A stretch of 36,831 nucleotides of DNA from Verrucomicrobiaceae bacterium UBA7681 (GTDB lineage Bacteria; Verrucomicrobiota; Verrucomicrobiia; Verrucomicrobiales; Verrucomicrobiaceae), in NCBI GenBank assembly GCA_002482965.1, contig DLGZ01000047.1, positions 86,775-123,605 of the forward strand. The letters are read 5' to 3'. Position numbers and translations under genes: made by a program. This document shows positions 16,475-24,948 of this stretch, piece after piece. A model generated the notes under the pieces. The model ran no database searches, was not told where the DNA came from, and saw nothing but the letters and a program-made list of their open reading frames with translations. Within the stretch, counting starts at the first letter, position 1. Every line of letters starts with the position of its first letter.

Positions 16475-19066
16475 ATGCCCAAAGCCCTGATCATTGCCGA
16501 AAAGCCCAGTGTCGCAGCCGATCTTGCCCGCGCACTTGCCAAAGCCCCCGGCATGAAGCCCTTCGCCAAAGAGAAGGACTGGTACGAGAATGAAACCCAC
16601 GTGATCTCCTCCGCCGTCGGCCACCTGCTGGAACTCGGCATGCCAATGGTGGACGGGAAAAAAGTCGGCTGGGGCTTCACCAGCCTGCCGATCATGCCGG
16701 AGCAGTTTGAGCTCAATCCCATCGAGCAAAGCGCAGACCGCTACAAGCTCCTGACCAAGCTGCTCAAGCGCAAGGACGTGGACAGTGTCATCAATGCCTG
16801 CGATGCCGGGCGTGAGGGTGAGCTGATTTTCCGCTACATCATGGACGCCAGCGGCTGCAAGAAGCCCGTGCAGCGCCTGTGGATGCAGTCCATGACCCAG
16901 GGCTCCATTCTGGATGCCTATAAGAACCTGCGCACCAATGAGCAAATGCTGCCCCTCGCAGACGCCGCCAAGTGCCGCAGCGAAAGCGACTGGCTCGTGG
17001 GCATCAACGGCACCCGCGCACTCACCGCGCTGAATTCACGCCATGGCGGCTTCCGCCTCACCCCGGTGGGCCGCGTGCAGACGCCAACGCTCTCTGTGCT
17101 GGCCCAGCGCGAACATGACATCGCCGCCTTTGTGCCGCGCACGTATTTTGAAGCCATCGCGCTGTTTGAAGTGAAAGCTGGCCAGTATTCCGGCCGCTGG
17201 ATTAATGAAGGCTTCAAGAAGGACGAGAACGACGAGCACAAGAAAGCCGAGCGCCTCTGGGACCAGGGCACCGCGCAGGCGATCGCTGATCGATGCAAAG
17301 GCAAGCCAGGGATCGTCGAGCAGATCACCAAGCCGACCCGACAGGCCCCTCCCCTGCTCTACGATCTCACCAGCCTTCAGCGCGAAGCAAGCAACCGCTT
17401 TGGCTTCTCCGCACGGCGCACCCTGCAGATCGCCCAGGCGCTCTATGAAAAGTTCAAGGTGCTGACCTATCCTCGTACCGATTCACGCCACCTGCCGGAA
17501 GATTACCTCAGCACCGTGACCGAAACTCTGCAGACATTCGCCAGCCATGACAGCCGCAAGCAGGACGCCCTGCCGCATGAGCTGGGCACGCATGCCGCCA
17601 CCGCGCTGGACAAGAAGTGGGTGCGGCTCAACAAGCGCATCTTCGACAGCAGCAAAGTCAGCGACCACTTTGCCATCATCCCCACCGGCCAGATTCCCCC
17701 GAAAGAACTCCCTGAAGCCGAGCAGAAGCTGTTCGACATGGTGGCACGCCGCTTTGTGGCCGTGTTTTTCCCTGCGGCTGAATTTGAAGTGACCACTCGC
17801 ATCACCCGCGTGGGCCAGGATGCCTTCCAGAGCAACGGCAAGGTCCTCAAAGAGCCCGGCTGGCTGGGCGTCTATGGCAAAAAAGCGGCGGAAGAAGCTG
17901 CTGAAGGTGGCGAAGACGCCGCCAAACTGCTCGTGGCTGCGAATACCGGCGACAAAGCCGAAACTTTGGATGTCGAGGTGAACGAGCACCAGACCAAGCC
18001 GCCGCCGCGCTTCACGGAAGCCACCATTCTTTCCATGATGGAAGGCGCCGGCAAACTCGTGGAGGACGAAGAAATCGCCGAAGCCATGAGCGAACGCGGT
18101 CTCGGCACGCCCGCAACGCGCGCTGCGATCATCGAAGGTCTCATCATGGACCGGTACATTGAGCGTGTGCAGCGTGACTTCCACGTCACCGCCAAGGGAC
18201 TGGCTCTCATTGAGCAGATCAGCGCCATCGGCATCGACGCGCTTAGTTCACCGGAAATGACCGGCCAGTGGGAGTACAAGCTGCGCCAGATGGAGCATCG
18301 TGAGCTGGATCGCGCCAGTTTCATGCGGGACATCCGCCACTTGACCAAGCAGGTCGTGGAAAAAACCAAGGCCTACTCCAAAGCTGCCAAGGACAAGGTC
18401 TTCCCTGAGTTCAAAGCCACCTGCGGCGTGTGCGGCAGCAAGGAAGGCTACAAGCAGACCGAAGAATTCTACGGCTGCAAAAATCCGAAGTGCAAGGTGC
18501 GCGTCTTCAAGACCGTGGCCAGCCGCGCACTCAGCGAAGATGAAATTCGCACCCTCATCGAAACCCGCTTCCTCGGTCCCCTCGAAGGCTTCCGTAGCAA
18601 GAAGGGCAAGGACTTCAGCGCCGCCCTGCAGATCAAGGACGACATGAAGATCGCCTTCGTCTTTGGCGACGGCACCGACCCCGACAGCATCAACTGGGAC
18701 GAGTGCCCCGTGATCACCGACTGCCCCGTGTGCGCCAAGAAAGGCCGCAAGGATGAAAAGATCTACGAAACGGCCGATGCCTACCAGTGCAAAATCAACG
18801 CCACTGAGACATCCAAGTGCAACGCCCGCCTGCCCAAAAAGCTCTGCCAAAAGGACATCACACCCGAAAACGCCCGTGAGTTCTTCGCCGATGGCAAGAC
18901 CTCGCTGATCACCGGCATGATCTCCAAACGCGGCCGCCCCTTCAGCACCTTCCTCGTCTGCACCCCCGGCGAAAAACGCATCATGAGCTGGGAATTCCCA
19001 CCCCGTGAAGCAAAGCCGAAAGCAGAGAAGAAACCGAAGAAGCCCGCCGGCGTCAGCGGCCGCTAA
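16475..19066 (+). CDS. topB: Type IA DNA topoisomerase, TopB (topoisomerase III) family
   Basis: This 863-residue enzyme relaxes or decatenates DNA through a 5'-phosphotyrosine intermediate. It begins with a TOPRIM domain (MPKALIIAEKPSVAADLARA; D110-A-G-R-E-G-E motif at 110-116). The catalytic tyrosine is Y332 in VLTYPRTDSRHLPEDY. GRVQTPTLSVLAQRE and the SERGLGTPATRAAIIEGLI segment are typical of topoisomerase III rather than TopA. The C-terminus carries a Cys4 zinc site (C650, C653, C668, C673). A second Cys-rich segment (CPVITDCPVCAKKG, then C in AYQCKINATETSKCNARLPK) and a Topo_C-type repeat with RGRPFSTFLVC follow. The tail is Lys/Pro-rich. The length is greater than E. coli TopB (about 650), due to the zinc-rich C-terminus. 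It is transcribed alone. Confidence 0.92.
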   Translation: MPKALIIAEKPSVAADLARALAKAPGMKPFAKEKDWYENETHVISSAVGHLLELGMPMVDGKKVGWGFTSLPIMPEQFELNPIEQSADRYKLLTKLLKRKDVDSVINACDAGREGELIFRYIMDASGCKKPVQRLWMQSMTQGSILDAYKNLRTNEQMLPLADAAKCRSESDWLVGINGTRALTALNSRHGGFRLTPVGRVQTPTLSVLAQREHDIAAFVPRTYFEAIALFEVKAGQYSGRWINEGFKKDENDEHKKAERLWDQGTAQAIADRCKGKPGIVEQITKPTRQAPPLLYDLTSLQREASNRFGFSARRTLQIAQALYEKFKVLTYPRTDSRHLPEDYLSTVTETLQTFASHDSRKQDALPHELGTHAATALDKKWVRLNKRIFDSSKVSDHFAIIPTGQIPPKELPEAEQKLFDMVARRFVAVFFPAAEFEVTTRITRVGQDAFQSNGKVLKEPGWLGVYGKKAAEEAAEGGEDAAKLLVAANTGDKAETLDVEVNEHQTKPPPRFTEATILSMMEGAGKLVEDEEIAEAMSERGLGTPATRAAIIEGLIMDRYIERVQRDFHVTAKGLALIEQISAIGIDALSSPEMTGQWEYKLRQMEHRELDRASFMRDIRHLTKQVVEKTKAYSKAAKDKVFPEFKATCGVCGSKEGYKQTEEFYGCKNPKCKVRVFKTVASRALSEDEIRTLIETRFLGPLEGFRSKKGKDFSAALQIKDDMKIAFVFGDGTDPDSINWDECPVITDCPVCAKKGRKDEKIYETADAYQCKINATETSKCNARLPKKLCQKDITPENAREFFADGKTSLITGMISKRGRPFSTFLVCTPGEKRIMSWEFPPREAKPKAEKKPKKPAGVSGR

Positions 19067-19071
19067 AGTTG

Positions 19072-19127
19072 ACCAGTTGCAGCACAACTGGTCTCAGGAA
19101 CAACACTCAGTTGCAGCACAACTGAGT
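19072..19127. repeat. Two tandem CAGTTG-N5-CAACTG palindromes
   Basis: The first palindrome is ACCAGTTG-CAGCA-CAACTGGT at 19072-19092 and the second is ACTCAGTTG-CAGCA-CAACTGAGT at 19105-19127. They share the core GTTGCAGCACAAC and lie 6 bp after the topB stop. A third copy is at 20797-20815. They could act as terminators, REP elements or binding sites. They lack a T-tract. In the rest of the 19067-19299 gap there is also a hairpin AAGACA-N7-TGTCTT at 19195-19213. Confidence 0.55.
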
Positions 19128-19299
19128 TGCTTGCCCTTTGACGCGCTTGTCTTTTCTCACATAGGAAAAAGTTGCCAGACATTTGGTTTGTACGAAGACA
19201 AAAGGGGTGTCTTAGACTTAGCGCGGAGGAGCTGAGAATTGCGAATGCGTTAAATCATTCCTCGACATTCCGGCGCAGGGTCTGGCATCTTGTCTTTGC

Positions 19300-20157
19300 A
19301 TGAAGACACTCCTGAGTTTTCTCCTTTTTCTGAACATGTGCGCGGCATACGCGCAGAAAGCTCCGGCGGCGGGCGACGAGCCCAACGAAGCAGCGATGTA
19401 TGCCGAGGCGGAGCAGGCCACGCGGGAGCTGATTGCGAAACACACGCAGGAGATCGGGGCCGAGAATCCTGAAACTCTAAAGACAAGGCTGCTGCTGGCG
19501 GCACTGCTGGGTGCGCAGCGCAAGGAGGCTGAAGCGCTGGCGCTGCGGGAGGAGATGCTGCCGGTGCTGACGCGCGTGCTGGGCGCGGAGCATCGCCACA
19601 CGCTGAGTACGCGGGCGGCGATTCTCTCTGCGAAGATGCGGCGGGACAAGACTGCCGCAGCGGAAGCTGAATTGCGCGAGGTGATCGCCATGGAAGAACG
19701 GCTGCTCGGTGCAGACGATGGTGACACGCTCTCCGCACGCGCCGGACTGGCTGACTGCCTCTTTGCGCAGGAGAAGTACGCTGCCGCTGCGAAGGAGCAG
19801 GGCGCTGTGGCCGCGATCTGTGAACGTGTGGACGGTGTTGGTGCCAGGATGACTATGGAAGCCCGCGGCACGCACGCAACCATGCTGGGCGCGGCGGGCG
19901 AATATGCCGAATGCGAGGCCGTCCTGCGCGCGCTGATCCCTGTGAGCAGCCGCGTGCTCGGCCCGGAGAACAGTTACACGCTGAAGCACTGCGTCACGTT
20001 CTCGCTATGCCTGCGGGAACTGAAGAAGAACGAGGAAGCTCTGACCTACGCGAAGCGCGCCTATGAGGGCCGGCTGAAGGCGCTGGGCAAAGACCACGAG
20101 CAAACACAGCAGGCGCAGAAGCTGGTGGAGAGCCTTTCCGAACCTGGGGGGAAATGA
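19300..20157 (+). CDS. Exported tetratricopeptide-repeat protein
   Basis: The 285-residue protein starts with a signal peptide (MKTLLSFLLFLNMCAAYAQ) and then consists almost entirely of helical repeats. The spacing is about 42 residues, with the recurring pattern ending in G(A)ENPETL/GAEHRHTL/GADDGDTL/GPENSYTL/GKDHEQTQ (for example TRVLGAEHRHTLSTRAAIL and ERLLGADDGDTLSARAGLA). This is the kinesin-light-chain-like TPR type, a protein-binding scaffold. It should be in the periplasm or outside the cell. It is transcribed alone between two repeat-rich gaps; partners are unknown. Codon use is richer in CTG and GCG than in topB. Confidence 0.75.
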   Translation: MKTLLSFLLFLNMCAAYAQKAPAAGDEPNEAAMYAEAEQATRELIAKHTQEIGAENPETLKTRLLLAALLGAQRKEAEALALREEMLPVLTRVLGAEHRHTLSTRAAILSAKMRRDKTAAAEAELREVIAMEERLLGADDGDTLSARAGLADCLFAQEKYAAAAKEQGAVAAICERVDGVGARMTMEARGTHATMLGAAGEYAECEAVLRALIPVSSRVLGPENSYTLKHCVTFSLCLRELKKNEEALTYAKRAYEGRLKALGKDHEQTQQAQKLVESLSEPGGK

Positions 20158-20257
20158 GTTTTTGTGAGTTGTTCTTTGTTTCTGTGATCCTCTGGCAAAG
20201 CGTCGTTTCAATGACTCTAACCCGACATCCGGCCATCCTGAAAAAATTACCAGTCAT

Positions 20258-20605
20258 GAATGGCACTCAGTTAAGGCAGCTTTTCGTTGGTTCCATAATA
20301 TCCGAAACACTGCGTTTTCTTGCAGAGATGCCTCCCTCTTTCGCCACTCCGCGTCGCCACACACCAGCCCTGAAAGGGCTGCGTAATATAGCCCAGGGGT
20401 GCCGCGTGTCCTACGAAGCTCGCAGAGCGAAGGAGGAAGCTTTAGCGAGTGCTCCCCTGGGTCCTAGCATCTGCATCGGGAAGCAAACCCAACGCGCCGC
20501 AACATACAACACCCACCAGCAGCGCCTGCAAAGAGTTCCGCCACACTCATGGCGTTCCGTCAGTTCCAAAAACTCACGATCAACGTCCTTAACTGAGTGC
20601 CATTC
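20258..20605. mobile_element. MITE-like element with perfect 19-bp terminal inverted repeats
   Basis: The left end GAATGGCACTCAGTTAAGG at 20258-20276 is the exact reverse complement of the right end CCTTAACTGAGTGCCATTC at 20587-20605, giving a 348-bp element. The interior has no transposase frame, so it would be non-autonomous. No clear target-site duplication is visible in the flanks (left ..CAGTCAT, right TTACCCG..). The ends share CACTCAGTT with the hairpin at 19104-19112. It could be a transposon-derived MITE or a solo remnant; confirmation needs a search for copies. Confidence 0.55.
20365..20461. repeat. Nested REP-like inverted repeat pair
   Basis: CAGCCCT-GAA-AGGGCTG is a near-perfect hairpin at 20365-20381. 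It is followed by CCCAGGGG at 20392-20399 pairing with CCCCTGGG at 20454-20461 across a 54-nt loop. AGCCCTGAAAGGGCT plus CCCAGGG/CCCTGGG is a layout I associate with dispersed REP-type repeats in Planctomycetes, Verrucomicrobia and their neighbours, often spread by RAYT transposases. It sits within the MITE-like element, so one may have inserted into the other. Confidence 0.5.
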
Positions 20606-20796
20606 TTACCCGGCATTCAGTTGCTTCACTCCGCATCCAGCTTTTTGATTTTCAAAACCTTGCGCGTGTCTTTGCGCAGGCTGAATTTGGCGCGTGAGCC
20701 CGGCTGGGCGGGCGAATGGCCGTCTGTCTGCCGCCACGCCCTGGACGCGCGGGGGCGGGCAGAAGTGCCTGCAGCATTTGGGAGAAGCTGTGGGCT

Positions 20797-20815
20797 CCAG
20801 TTGCAGCGCAACTGG
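20797..20815. repeat. Third CAGTTG-type palindrome
   Basis: CCAGTTG-CAGCG-CAACTGG, arms of 7 bp with a 5-nt loop, directly after the stop of the thioesterase gene on its minus strand. It differs from the two copies downstream of topB by one loop base and the outer bases. Position after a stop codon fits a terminator or REP role. Confidence 0.5.
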
Positions 20816-20816
20816 G

Positions 20817-21242
20817 CTACTTCACCTTCACCAGATGCCCATACTTCGTCTTCCAGTCTTCAGGAAGACGTACAGGCCTGCCCTCCGGCATCTGCACCAG
20901 CGCCAATGACTGGCGGCAGGTAATCAGCAGCGCATTGTCTTCTGCACGCCGCACTTCAAACGAGCACCAGAAACGCACGCGATCGACGCTTTCGAGCCTG
21001 CCATGGATGATGAGTTCATCCCCCAGCCGGGCGGGTTTTTTATAGTCGATCTCGGTACGTACCACGACAGGGAAAAGCTGCGTCTGCGCCATTTCACGCA
21101 TCTTCATGCCCATCCCAGCAGCAAGGCGCGTACGTGCAGTCTCAATCATGCGGAGGTAGGCGATGTTGTGCACCACGCCACCGCAGTCCGTGTCAAAAAA
21201 CATCACCTCTTCCCGGGTCTCAATCGTCGGCGTCTCTTGCAT
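20817..21242 (-). CDS. YbgC/FadM-type acyl-CoA thioesterase (4HBT hotdog fold)
   Basis: This 141-residue protein has the 4-hydroxybenzoyl-CoA thioesterase signature near its N-terminus: VMFFDTDCGGVVHNIAYLRM, with D17 and D19 in the active-site region. It continues with FPVVVRTEIDYKKPARLGDE and RVRFWCSFEVRRAED, typical of the YbgC/FadM group. Such enzymes hydrolyse acyl-CoA thioesters. The ATG at 21242 lies 1 bp after the ispH stop, so the two are transcribed together. Substrate chain length cannot be read from the sequence. It is the last gene of the minus-strand ldt-ispH-thioesterase cluster. Confidence 0.85.
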   Translation of the reverse strand: MQETPTIETREEVMFFDTDCGGVVHNIAYLRMIETARTRLAAGMGMKMREMAQTQLFPVVVRTEIDYKKPARLGDELIIHGRLESVDRVRFWCSFEVRRAEDNALLITCRQSLALVQMPEGRPVRLPEDWKTKYGHLVKVK

Positions 21243-21243
21243 G

Positions 21244-22503
21244 TCAGTTCAAATCTAAAGCGGCACGCACCGCAGCTTCATCGACCCCACGCAGTCCAAA
21301 CACACGCAGCACAGTGTCTTCGATGAGATTGTTCGGGCAGGAGGCACCGGCGGTGATACCGACGGTCACGGGGCCATCACCGGCCAGCTTGTTGGAGTAG
21401 CTTTCCTTCTCGGCCTTAAGGTGAAGGTCAAAATGGACAATCTCCTCCAGAGATTTGAGGCAGTCGGCCGTACGAATGAAAAAGGTCGGGAGCTGCTGCT
21501 CGCCGATTTCGACCAGATGCGTCGTGTTGGAACTGTTGTAGCCGCCGACGACGAGCAACACGTCCAAGGGCTGCTTCAGCAGGCCGAAGAGCGAGTCCTG
21601 CCGCTCCTGCGTAGCACCGCAGATGGTGTCAAAGACCTGGAAATTTGCGACACCTGCTTCGGGTCCGTGGCGATCCAGCACTGCCTGACGCAAACGTCGC
21701 TGAACTTCCTCCGTCTCCGACTTGAGCATGGTCGTCTGATTAGCCACGCCAATGCGCGTGAGGTGCAGATCAGGATCAAACCCATCGGAATGAGCGGTGG
21801 CTGGAAAGCGCTGCAAGAACGCGTCTTTGTCGCCGCCGTTGCGGACGTAGTCACAGACGTAATCGACATCGGCCAAGGTGAGCACCACCAGGTAGTTGCC
21901 CATGCCGTCATCGCCCATGGCACGGGAGGAGGTGGCGCGAGTTTCCTCATGGCTGGCTTTGCCGTGAATGATGGAGGTGAACCCAGTCTTGGCATACTGC
22001 CGGACACGCTTCCACACACTCATCACATCGCCACAGGTGGTATCGACCACCATGCAGCCGCGAGCGGCGATCAGCTTCATGAGCCGGGTTTCTGCGCCGA
22101 AGGCAGGCACAATCACCACGTCTTCAGACGTCATGGTGGCGACCATCGTCTCATGATCGACATTAGGAATGCTCACCACTCCCATTTCGGTGAGCTGGCG
22201 GTTCACTTCCTGATTATGGATGATTTCACCCAGCAGAAAAACGCGACGGTCAGCAAAGACTTTACGGGCGGCGTAGGCAAGATCGATGGCGCGTTCCACG
22301 CCATAGCAGAAGCCAAAATCCCGGGCCAGCCGCACCGTGGTGGCACCTATCTGAATCACGCTGCCTTTGGCGCGAATTTGTTCAACAATGCGGCTGCGGT
22401 AATGCGTCTCCACCTCGGCCTGCACGCGTTCCATCACCTCCGGGGTGCGAACATTCACACGACGGGCGGCTGGAGCGGGTGCAGACATGAGAGGGGAGTT
22501 CAA
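21244..22503 (-). CDS. ispH: 4-hydroxy-3-methylbut-2-enyl diphosphate reductase
   Basis: This 419-residue iron-sulfur enzyme makes IPP and DMAPP in the last step of the MEP isoprenoid pathway. The three cluster cysteines are C66 (ARDFGFCYGVERAI), C157 (VVDTTCGDVMSVW) and C295 (FDTICGATQERQDSL). Family motifs GEIIHNQEVNRQL, IIHGKASHEET, VVGGYNSSNTTHL and TAGASCPNNLIEDTV are all present. It belongs to the longer class of IspH (about 400 residues, as in cyanobacteria and plants) rather than the 316-residue E. coli type, with about 50 extra N-terminal residues. A second possible start, 5 codons in (MSAPAPAARR), would shorten it slightly. It lies 5 bp after the L,D-transpeptidase stop. Confidence 0.95.
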   Translation of the reverse strand: MNSPLMSAPAPAARRVNVRTPEVMERVQAEVETHYRSRIVEQIRAKGSVIQIGATTVRLARDFGFCYGVERAIDLAYAARKVFADRRVFLLGEIIHNQEVNRQLTEMGVVSIPNVDHETMVATMTSEDVVIVPAFGAETRLMKLIAARGCMVVDTTCGDVMSVWKRVRQYAKTGFTSIIHGKASHEETRATSSRAMGDDGMGNYLVVLTLADVDYVCDYVRNGGDKDAFLQRFPATAHSDGFDPDLHLTRIGVANQTTMLKSETEEVQRRLRQAVLDRHGPEAGVANFQVFDTICGATQERQDSLFGLLKQPLDVLLVVGGYNSSNTTHLVEIGEQQLPTFFIRTADCLKSLEEIVHFDLHLKAEKESYSNKLAGDGPVTVGITAGASCPNNLIEDTVLRVFGLRGVDEAAVRAALDLN

Positions 22504-22508
22504 ATAAC

Positions 22509-23135
22509 TCAGTAGTACATTTTGCCTTTGGCGGCGTCTTCAAAGACCTTGCTGCTATTCATATACGAATCTGGCGGGTCGGCGAGCTTGCTATCGTCAA
22601 GCACTGGCAGAGTTTTGCCAATGGTGAGGTCTTCTGGCTGAGATGTGGCGATATTGAGCGGTGTACCGGTCCTGACCATGCTGAAGATTTTCTGCGCGGA
22701 CTTGATCGGCAGACGGACGCAGCCGTGGGTGCAGGGATAAGGCTTAACCCAGCCCCAGTGCATGCCGTAGGCGGACTGGAACTCCATCCAGAAGGTCATC
22801 GGGTAGCCGGCTCCAGGGCTGCTTTGACGACGACGGTTGGCCACTTTGCTGTAAATGGTGAAGTTGCCCTTGGGCGTCGGGGTGCTGGCGGTGCCTACCG
22901 AGCATGGCGTCGCGAGCAGCACTTCATTGCCTTCCATCACATAAACGCGCTGGGCGCCAGTGCTCATCTTCACCCGCACATTGGCAGGATTTTTGACCGG
23001 CTTCGTCACTGGGTCATAGCTCAGGGAGGAATGGCCGCCTGTTTTGACGGCGGCGCAGTTGCTGAGAGCGAGGGCGAGTCCGGCAAAGGCAAGCGCCTTG
23101 AGGGAACCGCGAAGGATGGAGGGATGCGAATTCAT
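22509..23135 (-). CDS. L,D-transpeptidase lipoprotein (YkuD family)
   Basis: This 208-residue protein has a lipoprotein signal with lipobox LSNC27 (LALALSNCAAV). The YkuD catalytic domain spans about residues 52-160: VYVMEGNEVLLATPCSVG, TPTPKGNFTIYSK, and the active-site block HWGWVKPYPCTHGCVRLP. There C139 is the nucleophile and H137 and H126 are nearby. Such enzymes make 3-3 cross-links in peptidoglycan or attach lipoproteins to it in the periplasm. The Ser usually before HGC is Thr here (CTHGCVR). The gene is divergent from gspE and heads a cluster with ispH and a thioesterase. Confidence 0.9.
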   Translation of the reverse strand: MNSHPSILRGSLKALAFAGLALALSNCAAVKTGGHSSLSYDPVTKPVKNPANVRVKMSTGAQRVYVMEGNEVLLATPCSVGTASTPTPKGNFTIYSKVANRRRQSSPGAGYPMTFWMEFQSAYGMHWGWVKPYPCTHGCVRLPIKSAQKIFSMVRTGTPLNIATSQPEDLTIGKTLPVLDDSKLADPPDSYMNSSKVFEDAAKGKMYY

Positions 23136-23248
23136 AGAGGCTGCGCATTTAGCACACGATTGCTCTCACTCCACCGTTTTTCTTTATGGATGATAAGCTT
23201 GCAGACAGTGAGAAACTTTGTCCTCGTTGCTGCGTTGTATCGCCCCAC

Positions 23249-24946
23249 ATGCCCACCCCTTCTCTGATCGACGTTCTCGTACGCACCGCTGCCAGCGCCG
23301 GATGCGAGGAACCCACGCGGCTGCGCCACGTCCTCGAACTCGCCTCTGACAACCGCCAGCCGCTCATGGATGCCGTGGTGGACAGCACCATGGTCGATGA
23401 AGACCGCTTCTTTGCCCAGCTCGCCACCGGCCTGGGCATGCCCTATGCCGAGGAAGGCGCTGGCGAGGCCGCCGAAGGCCTGCGCAACAACTTCCCCGCC
23501 AAGCTCGCGCTGCGCCACCGCATCTGCCCCCTGCATGTCGCCAATGGTGAAGCGACACTCCTCACCTACAATCCATTCGATCTCAGCGCCCGTCAGGCCG
23601 TGGGCCAGGAGCTGCGCAAACGCGTCCACTGGCAGATCGCCCCCCGCCACCGCATCCTGGAAGCCCTGCATCAGGGCTACGGCGTGGGAGCAGAAAACTT
23701 CGAAGAACTGCTCGAAGGCCGCGAAGGCGGCGACGAGCACGACGACATGAAGCAGGAGACCACCGTCCTCGACGAGGCGGATGAAGAGGCCACCGTGCTC
23801 AACTTCGTGAACCAAATCTTCCGCGAAGCCCTCAAGGAGCGCGCCACGGACATCCACATGGAGCCTCTGGAGCGCGACCTGCGCATCCGCTATCGCGTGG
23901 ACGGCAAGCTGCTCGAAGTCCCCGTGCCGCCCAACATGCGTCTTCTCCAGGCTTCGCTCATTTCCCGCCTCAAGATCATGGCGCACCTCGACATCGCCGA
24001 GCGCCGCATGCCGCAGGACGGTCGTATCAATCTCGAACTCGATGGCGAACCCATCGACGTCCGCGTGGCAACCATTCCCAGTGTGAACGGCGAATCCGTC
24101 GCCCTCCGCCTGCTCACCCGCAAAAAATTCGACCTCATGGCCTTGGGCCTGGATCCAGCCACCGAGGCCACCATTCGCAAACTCCTCGCGGCACCGAACG
24201 GCATCATCCTCGTCACCGGCCCCACCGGTTCCGGCAAATCCTCCACGCTCTACACCTTCCTCAAGGAGCTCAACACCAAGGAGCGCCGCATCGTCACCAT
24301 CGAAGACCCGGTCGAAAACAAGCTCGACGGCATCATCCAGATCGCCGTGAAGCCGGAGATCGATCTCACCTTCGCCGCCGGCCTGCGCAGCATTCTGCGT
24401 GGCGACCCCAATGTGATCATGGTCGGGGAAATGCGTGACCAGGAAACGGTCGAGATCGCCATCCGTGGCGCTTTGACCGGTCACTTGGTCTTTTCTACCC
24501 TCCACACCAATGACGCCGTCGGCGGCATCTCACGTCTCATCGACATGGGCATCGAGCCGTTCATGATTTCCTCCTCCGTGCGCGCCTTCCAGGCCCAGCG
24601 CCTCGTGCGCACCCTGTGCGGCTTGTGCAAGCAGCCCGCGCATCACGAAGAAAGCCATCTGCGCACCATTGGTTTCCCGCTGGAATGGAAAGACAAGCTG
24701 TTCAATCCCGTCGGCTGCCGTGCCTGCCGCAACACCGGTTTCACCGGACGTCTGGCCATCATGGAAATCTGCCTCATGACGGAAGCCTTGCAGGACAAGA
24801 TCAACAAACGCGCCAACACCATGGAGCTCAAAGCCCAGGCCCTTAAGGATGGCATGGTCCCCATGCGCTACTACGGCTTCCGCAAAGCCTCTGAAGGCGT
24901 GACCACCCTGGAAGAAGTCATGACCGTGACCGCAGCGAGCGAGTAG
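23249..24946 (+). CDS. gspE: Type II secretion ATPase GspE (PulE family)
   Basis: This 565-residue cytoplasmic AAA-type ATPase would power pseudopilus assembly. An N-terminal MshEN/N1E-like region (to about 140) is followed by the N2 domain (ATDIHMEPLERDLRIRYRVD). Walker A GPTGSGKS is at 324-331, the Asp box at VTIEDPVENKLDG, Walker B at VIMVGEMRDQETVE, and the His box at FSTLHTNDAVGG. A zinc-binding tetracysteine motif comprises C457, C460, C490 and C493. The start is uncertain: the frame opens with an ATG at 23186 (MDDKLADSEK), but MPTPSLIDVLVRTAAS at 23249 looks like the family's first helix, so I use it. This is the first gene of the secretion operon; a TA module intervenes before gspF. 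Confidence 0.92.
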   Translation: MPTPSLIDVLVRTAASAGCEEPTRLRHVLELASDNRQPLMDAVVDSTMVDEDRFFAQLATGLGMPYAEEGAGEAAEGLRNNFPAKLALRHRICPLHVANGEATLLTYNPFDLSARQAVGQELRKRVHWQIAPRHRILEALHQGYGVGAENFEELLEGREGGDEHDDMKQETTVLDEADEEATVLNFVNQIFREALKERATDIHMEPLERDLRIRYRVDGKLLEVPVPPNMRLLQASLISRLKIMAHLDIAERRMPQDGRINLELDGEPIDVRVATIPSVNGESVALRLLTRKKFDLMALGLDPATEATIRKLLAAPNGIILVTGPTGSGKSSTLYTFLKELNTKERRIVTIEDPVENKLDGIIQIAVKPEIDLTFAAGLRSILRGDPNVIMVGEMRDQETVEIAIRGALTGHLVFSTLHTNDAVGGISRLIDMGIEPFMISSSVRAFQAQRLVRTLCGLCKQPAHHEESHLRTIGFPLEWKDKLFNPVGCRACRNTGFTGRLAIMEICLMTEALQDKINKRANTMELKAQALKDGMVPMRYYGFRKASEGVTTLEEVMTVTAASE

Positions 24947-24948
24947 GG

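Larger units (their letters stand above)
20158..20816. other. Gene-poor 659-bp gap rich in inverted repeats
   Basis: The gap between the TPR gene and the converging thioesterase gene contains a 348-bp MITE-like element (20258-20605), a REP-like pair nested in it, and a CAGTTG-type palindrome (20797-20815). The open frame at 20154-20648 crosses all of these and shows no protein family, so I treat it as spurious. The minus-strand frame 20626-20811 ends in a protein-like, Lys/Arg-rich stretch and may be a gene remnant. Confidence 0.5.

Noticed and set aside
20247..20610. TTACC at 20247-20251 and 20606-20610 as a target-site duplication of the MITE-like element
   Set aside because: The left copy is 6 nt away from the inverted repeat, so it does not directly flank the element.
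20154..20648. 164-codon open frame after the TPR gene
   Set aside because: It crosses the inverted-repeat element and the REP-like hairpins, with no recognisable domain; the open frame is a by-product of repeat sequence.
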